Source of the DNA: Pseudomonadota bacterium
GTDB taxonomy: Bacteria; Pseudomonadota; Alphaproteobacteria; Rhizobiales; Kaistiaceae
Length of the DNA stretch: 35,482 nt
NCBI GenBank assembly: GCA_023391905.1
Contig: JAEWAD010000346.1
Span: forward strand, 1 to 35,482
Direction: 5' to 3'
Part shown: positions 1 to 7,455 of the stretch, piece by piece
How positions within the stretch are numbered: the first letter of the stretch is position 1
Layout of the letters: every line of letters starts with the position of its first letter
The notes under the pieces: model-generated
Told to the model about the DNA's origin: nothing
Databases searched by the model: none
What the model saw: only the letters and a program-made list of their open reading frames with translations
Made by a program: the position numbers and the translations under genes

Positions 1-170
1 GTGGCAAGCCCGCGCCGATCGATGGCGTCCTCCCCCGTCGATCGGCGCACCCTTCCTGCTCGTTTGAGCGCAGCCCTACGCACAACCAGTGCGGCTACGG
101 CTCCGAGCGAAACGAAGTCGGCGTCCAGTTCGGCGCTGATGTGGTGGGTCGGGGCCCCGTGGGTCGCCAT
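1..170 (-). CDS. possible partial leftward phage ORF, runs off the left edge
   Basis: An open frame begins at the ATG at 170-168 and stays open to the window edge, about 56 codons. An AGGA-type ribosome site stands about 7 nt upstream of that ATG. The peptide starts MATHGAPTHHISAELDADFV and is not recognised. A leftward gene here would fit a divergent early control region, with immunity and integration genes lying to the left. A short open frame at the edge of GC-rich DNA is weak evidence, so this could equally be chance. Confidence 0.25.
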   Translation of the reverse strand, partial: MATHGAPTHHISAELDADFVSLGAVAALVVRRAALKRAGRVRRSTGEDAIDRRGLA

Positions 171-208
171 CCATCGTTCCTGTCTCCTGGGCTTCCTGTG
201 GTTGTCAC

Positions 209-231
209 GTTCGGTGCTCGCAACTCCGAAC
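209..231. promoter_or_regulatory. 23-bp imperfect palindrome, candidate operator
   Basis: The arms GTTCGG (209-214) and CCGAAC (226-231) are perfect inverted repeats separated by 11 bp. Two more inner positions are also symmetric. The site lies 22 bp before the likely start of the first early gene (253), where a lambdoid-type repressor or Cro would bind. A TTGTCA at 202-207 could be a -35 box, but no convincing -10 follows. Function is inferred from position and symmetry only. Confidence 0.4.
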
Positions 232-252
232 ATGAATCAAAGGAATTTCCAG

Positions 253-702
253 ATGACGGAAATCTCACGGCGCAACGAATCAAACTCACGGCGCGAGGCG
301 GAAATGCAAAGGGTTGAAGCAATCAGAAAAGAGATGTCGAGCGGGGTGCGCCTGCTGGGTGCATCAGGCCGCAATGCTGACGAAGAGAACGCAATTGCGG
401 CGCGACTGAGCGGCCTTTCTGTGACCGTCATCGAACGACTTCGCTGGAAGAAGATCAAGCGCATCCCTGCGGACATCACGGATGCGATCCGGGACGCCAT
501 CGATGCCTACAACGTCAGCACGGAGGCTAGGGCCCGGCATGAACGCGACGTCCTCGCTACGCAACTCGAAAGCTTCCTCCGTCTCGCCGATCAATCGGGC
601 GATCCGGAATTTTATCGGGCACGCCTTGCTCCGGTCATCGACCAAGCGCGCCGCGCTGGCGTTCCGGATTGCCCCCTGGCTGAAGACGGAGGCACACGAT
701 GA
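253..702 (+). CDS. putative small HTH-type DNA-binding phage protein
   Basis: The frame is open from position 1, but the ATG at 253 has AAGGA 9 nt upstream, so this start is preferred (149 aa); an ATG at 232 is the alternative. Residues 44-75 (ARLSGLSVTVIERLRWKKIK and following) look like a short helix-turn-helix. This is followed by a charged helical stretch with ARHERDVLATQLESF. Rhizobial prophages often carry small proteins with a similar SG(L)SxxxIERLR arrangement near the start of the early operon; that resemblance is from memory. It overlaps the next gene by ATGA, suggesting translational coupling. A regulatory role is plausible, not shown. Confidence 0.6.
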   Translation: MTEISRRNESNSRREAEMQRVEAIRKEMSSGVRLLGASGRNADEENAIAARLSGLSVTVIERLRWKKIKRIPADITDAIRDAIDAYNVSTEARARHERDVLATQLESFLRLADQSGDPEFYRARLAPVIDQARRAGVPDCPLAEDGGTR

Positions 703-1037
703 AAACCGCCCCCAATCGTGAAGTGCAGCGTCGGGACACGATGCTCTCTCTTTGGGCTAGCGGTGTCCCAACCGACTTGATCGCCAAGCGAGTTGGCTAC
801 ACCGCTGACACCGTTCGCCGCCTTGTGTCCAAGGCCCGCGAACGTGGGGACGAGCGAGCAGTGCGGCGGGAGTCCGCCCATAGCAACCGTGGCAAGGTCC
901 CCCCAACGGTCTCACAGAAGGCACCGAAACGCGTCATCCCGAGCTGGGAAGGCATGTCCATCGTCGGGCTCCTCATGGGCGATCCACAACCCGGGCGCTC
1001 CGCCCTCGACCGCAAGCGGGCGGGGTTGCCGGTATGA
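699..1037 (+). CDS. putative HTH DNA-binding protein
   Basis: This 112-aa protein begins inside the stop of the preceding gene (ATGA). Residues 15-47 form a likely helix-turn-helix of the resolvase/sigma-region-4 kind: LWASGVPTDLIAKRVGYTAD followed by TVRRLVSKARERG. The remainder is basic and low in complexity. The HTH resembles those of GcrA-like regulators and small phage regulators, but no family can be fixed. It overlaps the RuvC-like gene by 4 bp, so the two are probably translated together. It may be an early gene regulator or a replication accessory protein. Confidence 0.6.
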   Translation: MKTAPNREVQRRDTMLSLWASGVPTDLIAKRVGYTADTVRRLVSKARERGDERAVRRESAHSNRGKVPPTVSQKAPKRVIPSWEGMSIVGLLMGDPQPGRSALDRKRAGLPV

Positions 1038-1519
1038 CCTACATCCTCGGCATTGATCCAGGCATCGAAGGCGCATGGGCTGTTCTCGACAGCTTCGGGC
1101 AGCTCATCTCGAGCGGTGACCTTCCGGTTGTCGGCGAAGGCAAGAAGCGCATGGTTTCTGCGCCGCTCCTAGCCGGCGTGCTTGATGTCCATCCCATCAG
1201 CGAAGCGTTCGTGGAGCGTGTCGGCGCGATGACGGGGCAGGGCGTCTCGAGCATGTTTCGTTTCGGCCAGGCTGTCGGCACGATCAACGGCGTCCTCGGC
1301 GCCCGCCACATCCCTGTCAGCTATGTGACGGCTGCCGTCTGGAAGAAGCACTTCAAGCTTCCCGGCGAAAAGGAGCCGTCGCGGCTGCTCGCGATCGAGA
1401 CGTGGCCCGACAAGGCGCTCATCCACTTCAATCGGAAGAAGGATCACGGCCGAGCAGAAGCCGCCCTGATTGCCCTGTGGGGCGCGCGATGCAACGTCGT
1501 GGCTGGGGTGGCGGCATGA
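1034..1519 (+). CDS. RuvC-like Holliday junction resolvase
   Basis: This 161-aa protein has an RNase H-like fold signature of RuvC: ILGIDPG at 4-10 (first catalytic Asp D8), the acidic FVERV at 59-63 (E61) and a C-terminal KKDHGRAEAALIAL with D137 and E142 in the place of the third and fourth metal ligands. RuvC of E. coli is 173 aa, so the length fits. Phage RuvC homologues resolve branched DNA made during replication and recombination before packaging. The gene is coupled by 4-bp overlaps on both sides and lies just before a RecB-type nuclease and an SSB-like gene, so it belongs to a replication/recombination module. Confidence 0.85.
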   Translation: MTYILGIDPGIEGAWAVLDSFGQLISSGDLPVVGEGKKRMVSAPLLAGVLDVHPISEAFVERVGAMTGQGVSSMFRFGQAVGTINGVLGARHIPVSYVTAAVWKKHFKLPGEKEPSRLLAIETWPDKALIHFNRKKDHGRAEAALIALWGARCNVVAGVAA

Positions 1520-2274
1520 CCAATCCATTCGCTGCGCATGGCATCAAGCATCTTTCTGCATCCCAGTTGACAACCTTTGCGTCAGACCCTTCCCGCTGGT
1601 TTGCCCAGAAAGTCCTTGGCTACAGATCGCCGTCAGGCGCAGCCATGGAACGTGGCAAAGCCGTCGAGAATGGCGTTGTCTACACCTTCCGCGGTGACGC
1701 AGTGGACGAGGCAACCCGCAAGGCGCTGTCGGACTACGACAGGTCTTGCCGCTTCTCGAACATCCTTGGAGATGTGTCGGCAGAGCGTGAGCATATCGCC
1801 CCGATGATCGAGCAGGCCCTGGCGGGCGTGGCGAAGTTCGGAGACCCGACCTTCCCAGCCGAAGGTCAGCACAAGATCGAGATACCGATCCGGTTTGGAA
1901 CCGGCGAGGACGACACAATCCCGATCATCGGGTTTCTCGATTTTATGTTCAGTGACCGCATCATCGATCTGAAGTCGACCATGCGCATTCCGTCCGACAT
2001 GTCGTTCAGCCACCGCATCCAGGCGGCCATTTATAGCCGGACCACCAACAAGCCCGTCCAGTTCCTTTACGTCTCGCCGAAGCGATCCCTGCTTCTTGAG
2101 GATAGCGATACCGCAGCGTCGCAGGCCGCCGCGCGCGCCATCGTCCAGCGGATGGCCGCCTTCCTCTCGCTTTCGCCAGACCGCGAAATTCTCCGAGCCG
2201 CCGTTCCAGTCATCACGGATTCGTGGGGCTGGCGGGGCGAAGAGGATGCCCGCCGACAGTTCTTCGGCATTTGA
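1516..2274 (+). CDS. PD-(D/E)XK superfamily nuclease (RecB/Cas4-like)
   Basis: The ATG at 1516 overlaps the stop of the resolvase gene and gives 252 aa. The N-terminal LSASQLTTFASDPSRWF is the usual first helix of PF12705-type nucleases. The active site is visible: E51 in GKAVENG, D142 in GFLDF, the D-x-K pair of IIDLKS (D151, K153), then Q169 in HRIQAAIY. These enzymes act as exonucleases in phage recombination or DNA processing. Its neighbours (resolvase, SSB-like protein) suggest it is the exonuclease of a phage recombination system, although no annealing protein is recognised next to it. Confidence 0.82.
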   Translation: MTNPFAAHGIKHLSASQLTTFASDPSRWFAQKVLGYRSPSGAAMERGKAVENGVVYTFRGDAVDEATRKALSDYDRSCRFSNILGDVSAEREHIAPMIEQALAGVAKFGDPTFPAEGQHKIEIPIRFGTGEDDTIPIIGFLDFMFSDRIIDLKSTMRIPSDMSFSHRIQAAIYSRTTNKPVQFLYVSPKRSLLLEDSDTAASQAAARAIVQRMAAFLSLSPDREILRAAVPVITDSWGWRGEEDARRQFFGI

Positions 2275-2315
2275 ACGCAACCGCAAAACGCTCAAAGCAA
2301 AAGGAAAGAAACACG

Positions 2316-2933
2316 ATGCCTATCTCCCTGGGAAATTCCGGCTCCGGCCGGCCGTTCATCCGCTTTTCCCCTCAGGCCAACGCATGGCTCAAGAGCGGAG
2401 ATGGCGGCGCAACTGAGTTCGACCCCCGCGGATCCGGCATGCTGATCGACGTCGAGCAGGCCGTCTTCGGTTGGCTGACCCTTGGCGAGGGCGTCCGCGA
2501 ATGGGAGCCCTGGCCGTCCATCAATGCCCGCACCAAGAGCCCCGGTGGCGAAGCCAAGGTCGGATTTATGGTGCAGGTCTACGCGCCGAAACTTCTGGGT
2601 GAAGAAGTCCATGACTTCTCGGCCAACGCTACCGCATCGACCCGCTTCTTCGAGGCTCTCTACAACCAGTGCGAAAAGGAATTCGGCAAGGGCAAGGTTC
2701 CTCTCGTGCAGATCACTGGATCGAAGATCCTCAAGATCGGCAAGGGCACTACTCGCGAAGTCGAATTCAATATCGCGAAATGGGTGGACCGCCCTCAGGC
2801 GCTCGCCGATATCGCAACTGAGGAGCCGGCCGAGACGCCGCAGAAGTCGCGCTTTGATGCGGACTATGAGGCCAAGAGCGAGCCCAAGGCGGAAGCCAAG
2901 AAGGAACTCGCTGACGCGGACCTCGAATTCTGA
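2316..2933 (+). CDS. putative phage ssDNA-binding/replication protein with acidic tail
   Basis: The ATG at 2316 follows an AAGGAAAG ribosome site and gives 205 aa. The first 150 residues look like a compact beta-rich domain. The C-terminal 45 residues are charged and probably disordered, ending LADADLEF, which recalls the acidic hydrophobic tip of single-stranded DNA-binding proteins. Position between the RecB-type nuclease and the VapE primase-helicase supports an ssDNA-binding or annealing role. No OB-fold motif can be confirmed by eye, so the function is inferred from the tail and the context. Its stop overlaps the next start (TGATG). Confidence 0.6.
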   Translation: MPISLGNSGSGRPFIRFSPQANAWLKSGDGGATEFDPRGSGMLIDVEQAVFGWLTLGEGVREWEPWPSINARTKSPGGEAKVGFMVQVYAPKLLGEEVHDFSANATASTRFFEALYNQCEKEFGKGKVPLVQITGSKILKIGKGTTREVEFNIAKWVDRPQALADIATEEPAETPQKSRFDADYEAKSEPKAEAKKELADADLEF

Positions 2934-3367
2934 TGTCGGTCGTCCTCACCAGCAATGAGAGGCTTCGCCTCGCTAAGTTGGCGGGGATGCTCGGCTCGTC
3001 ATTTGACGGGGAGCGCTTGAATGCGCTCTCCGCCATCCAGCGTATGGCCGACCAAAAGAAGTGCCGTATCGAGGAACTTCTTCTGAGCGGGCAGACGGAA
3101 GTCGTGCGCGAAGTCATCCGATACCGTGAGGCCCCTGCGAGCAGCCGGCATAGCGAAGAGACGGACGACGACGGTTGGAAGCAGAAGCTACAGCTCGCGC
3201 TCGAACTACACGGCGTGGCTCCATTCCTCACCGAATGGGAAGCCACCTTCGCGGCTGACGTTGTCGGCCGCGCCTGGTCATACCCTACCGACAAGCAAAC
3301 CGCTGTCATCGAGCGGATCTTCGAGAAGTATCAACGCAGACAGAAAATGCGAGGCGCCGCGGCATGA
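2933..3367 (+). CDS. hypothetical phage protein upstream of primase-helicase
   Basis: This 144-aa protein is not assigned to a family. Residues 8-50 (NERLRLAKLAGMLGSSFDGE onward) form an amphipathic helical region seen in many rhizobial phage proteins next to replication genes. An acidic linker (about 70-80) follows, then a second helical part around WEATFAADVVGRAW. Its start overlaps the preceding stop and its stop overlaps the primase start, so it is co-translated with the replication genes. It could be a helicase loader or primase accessory protein; the sequence does not decide this. Confidence 0.7.
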   Translation: MSVVLTSNERLRLAKLAGMLGSSFDGERLNALSAIQRMADQKKCRIEELLLSGQTEVVREVIRYREAPASSRHSEETDDDGWKQKLQLALELHGVAPFLTEWEATFAADVVGRAWSYPTDKQTAVIERIFEKYQRRQKMRGAAA

Positions 3368-5610
3368 TGGCAGAAACGCAGTCGCATGATGACGTGCTTT
3401 CCAGACCGATCCACGTAACCGTGTGGAAGAGCATGGCGCCGCGGGAGAAGTCTGGCGGCCCCACTACGCTCGTCGACCTGGCAGCTAGTATCAAGCGGCG
3501 CAGCGCGGACAGCAAGGAACAGCTGTGGTGGCTGAAGCTGGCACGTTTCGGCGATCAGCCGAATGAGAAGGGATATCTGCGCCACAACGAAAACCTGATT
3601 GAATGCGAAGGTCTGGAAGCCGACTACGACGCTGGTAAGATCAGCTTCGACGAAGCCGTCGAGATTGCTGAAAAGGCCGGGCTCGCCTGCCTGATCTACA
3701 CCTCACCATCCAACACGGAAGACTTCCCGAAATGGCGTATCCTGGCGCCGTTTACAGAGCCGATGGACCCGATCCAGCGCGACCACATGATGGGTCGCCT
3801 GAACGGGCTTTACCGCGGCGTGTTCGATCCTGCCAGCTGGACACTGTCGCAGTCGTACTACTACGGCTACGTCAACGGAAATGAGGAAAATCATCGGGTT
3901 GAGCTTGTCGAAGGCACGCCTATCGACGAGTTGGACGAGCTGGACGAGATCTGGATGCCGAAGCCGCTGCGGGCGGCAAAATTCTCAGAGAACGAGGCCC
4001 ACGATTCCGCCTATCGCCGGCACGCATTCGATGCTGACCTTGACATTGACCAAGTCTACACAGCGATCCAGCGAGGCGACAATTTCCACAATGCAATGCT
4101 GTCGCTGGCAGCGCACCTTTTCGGAAAAGGCTACGAGCGTGAGGAAGTCCTCGACGCTCTGACCGAGGCTATGGATTCTGTTCCCAAGGACAGCCGCGAC
4201 AAGCGCTGGCGGGCACGAGCTTCCACCCGGCACATCAACAGCATCCTCAACTGGCTCTCGACCAAAGAGAACAGAAAGCTGTTCAAGCGTCTGCGGGAGA
4301 AGGAAGAGCGTCAGGAAGACGCCCGTACATCACCGCACCGGGATTGGAACAAGAACCCTGAACCGGAAGCCGAGGAAGAACCAAGCGAAGCGCCGCCCGG
4401 CAACGAGAAGAAGGAAAAGAAGCAGACGGCCACGAACGCACTAACCCTGCGCCGGGCTCTGCGGCGGCACGCTGACATGGCCGGCCTCGTCGGTTTCGAC
4501 GAGTTTGCGCTGCATCCCGTGCTGCTTCGACCAATTCCGGATCCTGACAAGAAGCGAAACGATCCATTCGAGCCACGACCATGGGAGGACAACGACGATA
4601 TCCGTCTAGCCCTCTGGTACCAGTCGATCGGCTATCTGAAGGCTACCAAGGGGCTAGCAAACGACGTTGTCCAGATCCTTGCCGACGAAGCTCGCTTCCA
4701 CCCCGTTCGGGACTATCTGACGGCGCTGACGTGGGATGGAGTGCCACGGGCCGCGGAACTCATGACCCGAGGCTTCGGTGCCAGCGGTGTATCACCGGAA
4801 GAGCAGGAATACCTCTCCGCTGTTGGCAAGGCCGCCTTGATCGGGGCCACGGCCCGCGTCATGCGCCCGGGCTGCAAGGTCGACACGATGATTATCCTGG
4901 AGGGGCGCCAAGGAGCGCTTAAGTCCTCCGGCGTACGCGCGCTGTGTCCGAATGCCAACTGGTTCTCCGACACGATGCCGAGCGACCTCGACCACAAGGA
5001 TGCTCGCGAGCATCTGCCTGGTAAGTGGCTGATCGAGATGTCCGAGATTTCGCAGCTGCGGAAGTCGGAAGTCGAAAGCCTGAAGTCATTCCTATCCACG
5101 CAGGTCGACAAGTATCGGCCGAGCTATGGGCGGGCGAATGTTTCCCGGCAGCGGCAGTGCCTGTTCATCGGCACGACGAACGAGGACGCGTACCTCTCCG
5201 ACGCAACGGGTAATCGCCGGTTCTGGCCAGTCAAGGTCGGAACAATCGACCTGCCATGGATCACAGAGAACCGCGATCAGCTTTGGGCAGAGGCACTGCA
5301 CGCCTTCCGAGCCGGCGAAAAGTGGTGGCTGGGCGATCAGGCGGCGGAGTTCGCAGCGGACGCTCAGCAGGAGCGCATGGTCACTGACGAGTGGGAAAAG
5401 CCCGTCCTCGAGTACCTGCAAGGCCGCGCGGATGGTGTGTGGATGGGCGACATCCTCAAGGGCGCTCTCTATCTCGATACAACCATGCAGGGAAAACCGG
5501 AGCAGGCGCGGGTAACCAGCATCCTGAAGAAAGCTGGATACCGGCGCGCTCAGAAGAAGGTGGCTGGTTACCCCCAGTGGCTTTGGTACCCGCCGGCAGT
5601 CCCCGGGTAA
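3364..5610 (+). CDS. VapE-type primase-helicase (replication initiator)
   Basis: This 748-aa protein has two parts. The N-terminal third (about 70-330) resembles an archaeo-eukaryotic-type primase region, with YTSPSNTEDFPKWRILAPF and SYYYGYV. The C-terminal part is a virulence-associated E (PF05272) P-loop ATPase: Walker A EGRQGALKSSG near residue 513, Walker B-like WLIEMSEI near 556 and the family signature TGNRRFWPVKV near 615. Residues 330-370 are a charged linker. Such proteins prime and unwind DNA at the phage origin. The last codons (after about 5511) contain GGTAACC repeats that continue downstream, so the gene overlaps its probable origin. Its start overlaps the upstream stop. Confidence 0.88.
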   Translation: MMAETQSHDDVLSRPIHVTVWKSMAPREKSGGPTTLVDLAASIKRRSADSKEQLWWLKLARFGDQPNEKGYLRHNENLIECEGLEADYDAGKISFDEAVEIAEKAGLACLIYTSPSNTEDFPKWRILAPFTEPMDPIQRDHMMGRLNGLYRGVFDPASWTLSQSYYYGYVNGNEENHRVELVEGTPIDELDELDEIWMPKPLRAAKFSENEAHDSAYRRHAFDADLDIDQVYTAIQRGDNFHNAMLSLAAHLFGKGYEREEVLDALTEAMDSVPKDSRDKRWRARASTRHINSILNWLSTKENRKLFKRLREKEERQEDARTSPHRDWNKNPEPEAEEEPSEAPPGNEKKEKKQTATNALTLRRALRRHADMAGLVGFDEFALHPVLLRPIPDPDKKRNDPFEPRPWEDNDDIRLALWYQSIGYLKATKGLANDVVQILADEARFHPVRDYLTALTWDGVPRAAELMTRGFGASGVSPEEQEYLSAVGKAALIGATARVMRPGCKVDTMIILEGRQGALKSSGVRALCPNANWFSDTMPSDLDHKDAREHLPGKWLIEMSEISQLRKSEVESLKSFLSTQVDKYRPSYGRANVSRQRQCLFIGTTNEDAYLSDATGNRRFWPVKVGTIDLPWITENRDQLWAEALHAFRAGEKWWLGDQAAEFAADAQQERMVTDEWEKPVLEYLQGRADGVWMGDILKGALYLDTTMQGKPEQARVTSILKKAGYRRAQKKVAGYPQWLWYPPAVPG

Positions 5611-5802
5611 CCAGCCAGTAACCAGCCAGTAACCAGCTAGGTAACCAGCTTTTCCATAGCAATTTCTAAGCGGTAACCAGGGTAACCAGCTAAAACCTAT
5701 GAGAGAGACAGAAATGTCATTCATGGCAGAGAACACCCCCGCGAGGGATAGAGCTACAAGTGTCGTAAGAAACAGCTGGTTACCCGGTTACCCTGGTTAC
5801 CC
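5511..5802. repeat. GGTAACCAGC repeat array, candidate replication origin
   Basis: The repeat GGTAACCAGC, or a close variant, occurs forward at 5511-5520, 5606-5615, 5618-5626, 5629-5637, 5640-5649, 5672-5680 and 5681-5690. It occurs inverted at 5563-5572, 5775-5784, 5786-5792 and 5793-5802. The four central forward copies are spaced 11, 11 and 11-12 bp, about one helical turn. The forward and inverted clusters flank 5691-5774, which has no repeats and no convincing gene. Iterons beside a primase-helicase gene are the usual layout of a phage or plasmid origin. Two copies lie inside the primase coding end. The forward and inverted halves could also form a long hairpin. Confidence 0.6.
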
Positions 5803-5814
5803 GGAGGCTTCGTC

Positions 5815-6378
5815 ATGAGCCGCCGGCTACAACCTGCGGATAGCCTGATTAATCCGCACGGCACCGTCAGCGAATGGGCTGTATCCGCCGCCCTGGAGCC
5901 GCTCGACAAAGTCGCATCCGAGACTGAGGCGCGTTGGGGCATCGGCGCACTTGAGCGCCTCGTGCCACCGGAGACTGCGGCCAGGTTCGCATCAGCGCGC
6001 AAGAAGCTCGACATCGCAATTGATGCCGGCGACTGGGAGGACGTCTCGAAGCGGGCATCGGTCATGATACGCGGCTGGCAAGCTCTAGAGGCCGCCGCCA
6101 TCGAGGCAGGTCACAAGCCGCTCGATGTGACCCGCTTCTGGGCTCATGAGGATGACAAGGGCGCAAAGCTCCTCTTCGTCCAGAACGAGCGGGACATGCA
6201 GGCCGCCGTCGCGAAGTTTCCGGACCATCGGGTTTGGTCGATGTCTGAAGTCGGGCGTGTTCTTTCGGCCCATAGCCTGGAAGCTGTGCTGGCGTCCAAG
6301 GTCAAGGATCAGTTCCCCGGAGCCACTGTGACCGACATCCGGACGCGTGCACCGCTCAACGATGAAATCCCGTTTTAG
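5815..6378 (+). CDS. hypothetical phage protein ending in an SSB-like DEIPF tip
   Basis: The ATG at 5815 has GGAGG 7 nt upstream (187 aa). Residues 1-120 are mostly helical, including SEWAVSAALEPLDKVASETE. A small alpha/beta part follows with LFVQNERDM and VWSMSEVGRVL. The last residues are PLNDEIPF, almost identical to the C-terminal tip of bacterial SSB (DDDIPF), which docks host replication and repair proteins. The gene lies directly after the repeat array and before a nucleotide-metabolism gene. A role in replication is likely. The tip could let it mimic or displace SSB at host partners, which is inference. Confidence 0.7.
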   Translation: MSRRLQPADSLINPHGTVSEWAVSAALEPLDKVASETEARWGIGALERLVPPETAARFASARKKLDIAIDAGDWEDVSKRASVMIRGWQALEAAAIEAGHKPLDVTRFWAHEDDKGAKLLFVQNERDMQAAVAKFPDHRVWSMSEVGRVLSAHSLEAVLASKVKDQFPGATVTDIRTRAPLNDEIPF

Positions 6379-6387
6379 GAGCACCCC

Positions 6388-6882
6388 ATGGCAATCATCC
6401 CAGCCCAGACCATCCGCGCCCTTAGCCGCAAAATGGGCGGGCTCGTCTCTCCTTTTCACGAGCGAACCCAGCACGAGGGCATGACTTTCGGCCTGAGCGC
6501 CGCCGGCTACGACGTCCGCATCGCGGAGAACATGTGGGTGGTCAGCGGCACGTTCCGATTGGCATCGACGCTCGAGACCTTCTGGATGCCCGACGACCTG
6601 GTCGCGCGTGTCTGCGACAAGTCGAGCTGGGCACGTCAGGGCCTCACGGTCCAGAACACGATCATCGAGCCCGGCTGGCGCGGCTATCTCACGCTCGAGC
6701 TGACGAACCACAGCGCTCGAGACATCGAGCTGCGCCGCGGCATGCCGATCGCGCAGATCGTGTTCGAACGTCTCGAGGCACCGACCGAGCAGCCCTATTC
6801 CGGGAAGTACCAGGACCAGAAGTCCGGACCCCAACCGGCCATCACCGAATGGCCCCCGGCCACCCAAGCAACCGCAGCCTGA
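6388..6882 (+). CDS. dcd: dCTP deaminase / dUTPase family protein
   Basis: This 164-aa protein has the trimeric dCTP deaminase/dUTPase pattern: GLSAAGYDVRI at 35-45, CDKSSWARQG at 76-85 (RSSxAR-type phosphate motif), EPGWRGYLTLELTN at 94-107 with E104 in the place of the catalytic Glu of Dcd, and a C-terminal QPYSGKYQDQ lid motif. It would make dUMP or dUTP from dCTP and keep dUTP low during phage replication. AGGAG of the preceding stop region serves as ribosome site. It ends TQATAA, the same last residues as the next gene, because of a shared 16-bp repeat. Whether it deaminates, hydrolyses dUTP or does both cannot be told from sequence. Confidence 0.85.
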   Translation: MAIIPAQTIRALSRKMGGLVSPFHERTQHEGMTFGLSAAGYDVRIAENMWVVSGTFRLASTLETFWMPDDLVARVCDKSSWARQGLTVQNTIIEPGWRGYLTLELTNHSARDIELRRGMPIAQIVFERLEAPTEQPYSGKYQDQKSGPQPAITEWPPATQATAA

Positions 6883-7175
6883 AGGAAGCCTGAGATGACG
6901 GACCTGCACATGGCCTACCGCTTCTACCAGTCCGAGGACGGCGCCGAATGGCTGCTGCGGACGTGGGAGCCGGACTATCCGACGACGATCCGGTTCACGG
7001 ATATCGGCACGAACCGCGACGAGATGCTGGCGAAGGCCCGCGCGTTCTGGGTCAAGCATATCGAACCGCTCCGCGCCCAACGGCAGCAGTCGGAGATCAA
7101 CCGCGAGGAAGGCCGCCGCAAAGCCGCCGAGACGAAGCGCCTCAAGGCCGAAGCCCCGTCCCAAGCAACCGCAGC
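6863..7175 (+). repeat. 16-bp direct repeat at the ends of two adjacent genes
   Basis: CCCAAGCAACCGCAGC occurs at 6863-6878 and again at 7160-7175. Each copy encodes the last residues (QATAA) of a gene and is followed within a few bases by a stop codon. The repeat therefore brackets the small gene at 6895-7179 as if that gene had been inserted, or its neighbour's end duplicated, by recombination. Confidence 0.6.
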
Positions 7176-7179
7176 ATAG
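6895..7179 (+). CDS. hypothetical phage protein
   Basis: This 94-aa protein has no recognised family. The first 55 residues contain aromatic beta-rich sequence (AYRFYQSEDGAEWLLRTWEP). The last 40 are a charged helix rich in Arg, Lys and Glu. It follows the deaminase gene by 12 bp, with GGAAG upstream of ATG 6895. Its last six residues duplicate those of the deaminase through a 16-bp DNA repeat. It appears to be an early accessory gene. Confidence 0.6.
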   Translation: MTDLHMAYRFYQSEDGAEWLLRTWEPDYPTTIRFTDIGTNRDEMLAKARAFWVKHIEPLRAQRQQSEINREEGRRKAAETKRLKAEAPSQATAA

Positions 7180-7189
7180 GAGGTTGAGA

Positions 7190-7438
7190 ATGGCGAAGTA
7201 CCCGATCGGGACGGTCACTCAGGTGATCCCAGGCAAGTACGGCCGCCTTCGGATTGTCGAAGCAAGACCGATCACCCTTGAGTTTGTCCAGCCTGACGAC
7301 GGCTCGATCCACCATCCGGTTGGCTACGCTTGGAAAGCGAGCGAGCTTCGTGACGTCGCCCAGACACTGCTGGCCCTGGCGGATTACGCCGACGCCGGGT
7401 GGCCATCCGATTTCCCCATCCCCCACACCCCCGCATAG
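7190..7438 (+). CDS. hypothetical small phage protein
   Basis: A strong AGGAGG (7178-7183) is 6 nt before the ATG at 7190, giving 82 aa; the in-frame TTG at 7184 is too close to the ribosome site to be used. The protein looks like a small beta barrel (YPIGTVTQVIPGKYGRLRIV) followed by a helix (KASELRDVAQTLLALADYA). No family recognised. It is one of a run of short early genes of unknown role. Confidence 0.6.
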   Translation: MAKYPIGTVTQVIPGKYGRLRIVEARPITLEFVQPDDGSIHHPVGYAWKASELRDVAQTLLALADYADAGWPSDFPIPHTPA

Positions 7439-7455
7439 TGGTCAGGAGAGACGAG

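Noticed and set aside
1..252. Extension of the first rightward gene to the window edge
   Set aside because: The frame is open, but the composition before codon 253 is unlike a protein domain and the ribosome site supports ATG 253.
5606..5690. CRISPR array
   Set aside because: Repeats are 9-10 bp, nearly adjacent, of both orientations and without unique 30-bp spacers; they fit iterons, not CRISPR.
6085..7218. 377-codon leftward open frame
   Set aside because: It runs antisense to the dCTP deaminase-like gene and its neighbours, which have clear motifs and ribosome sites.
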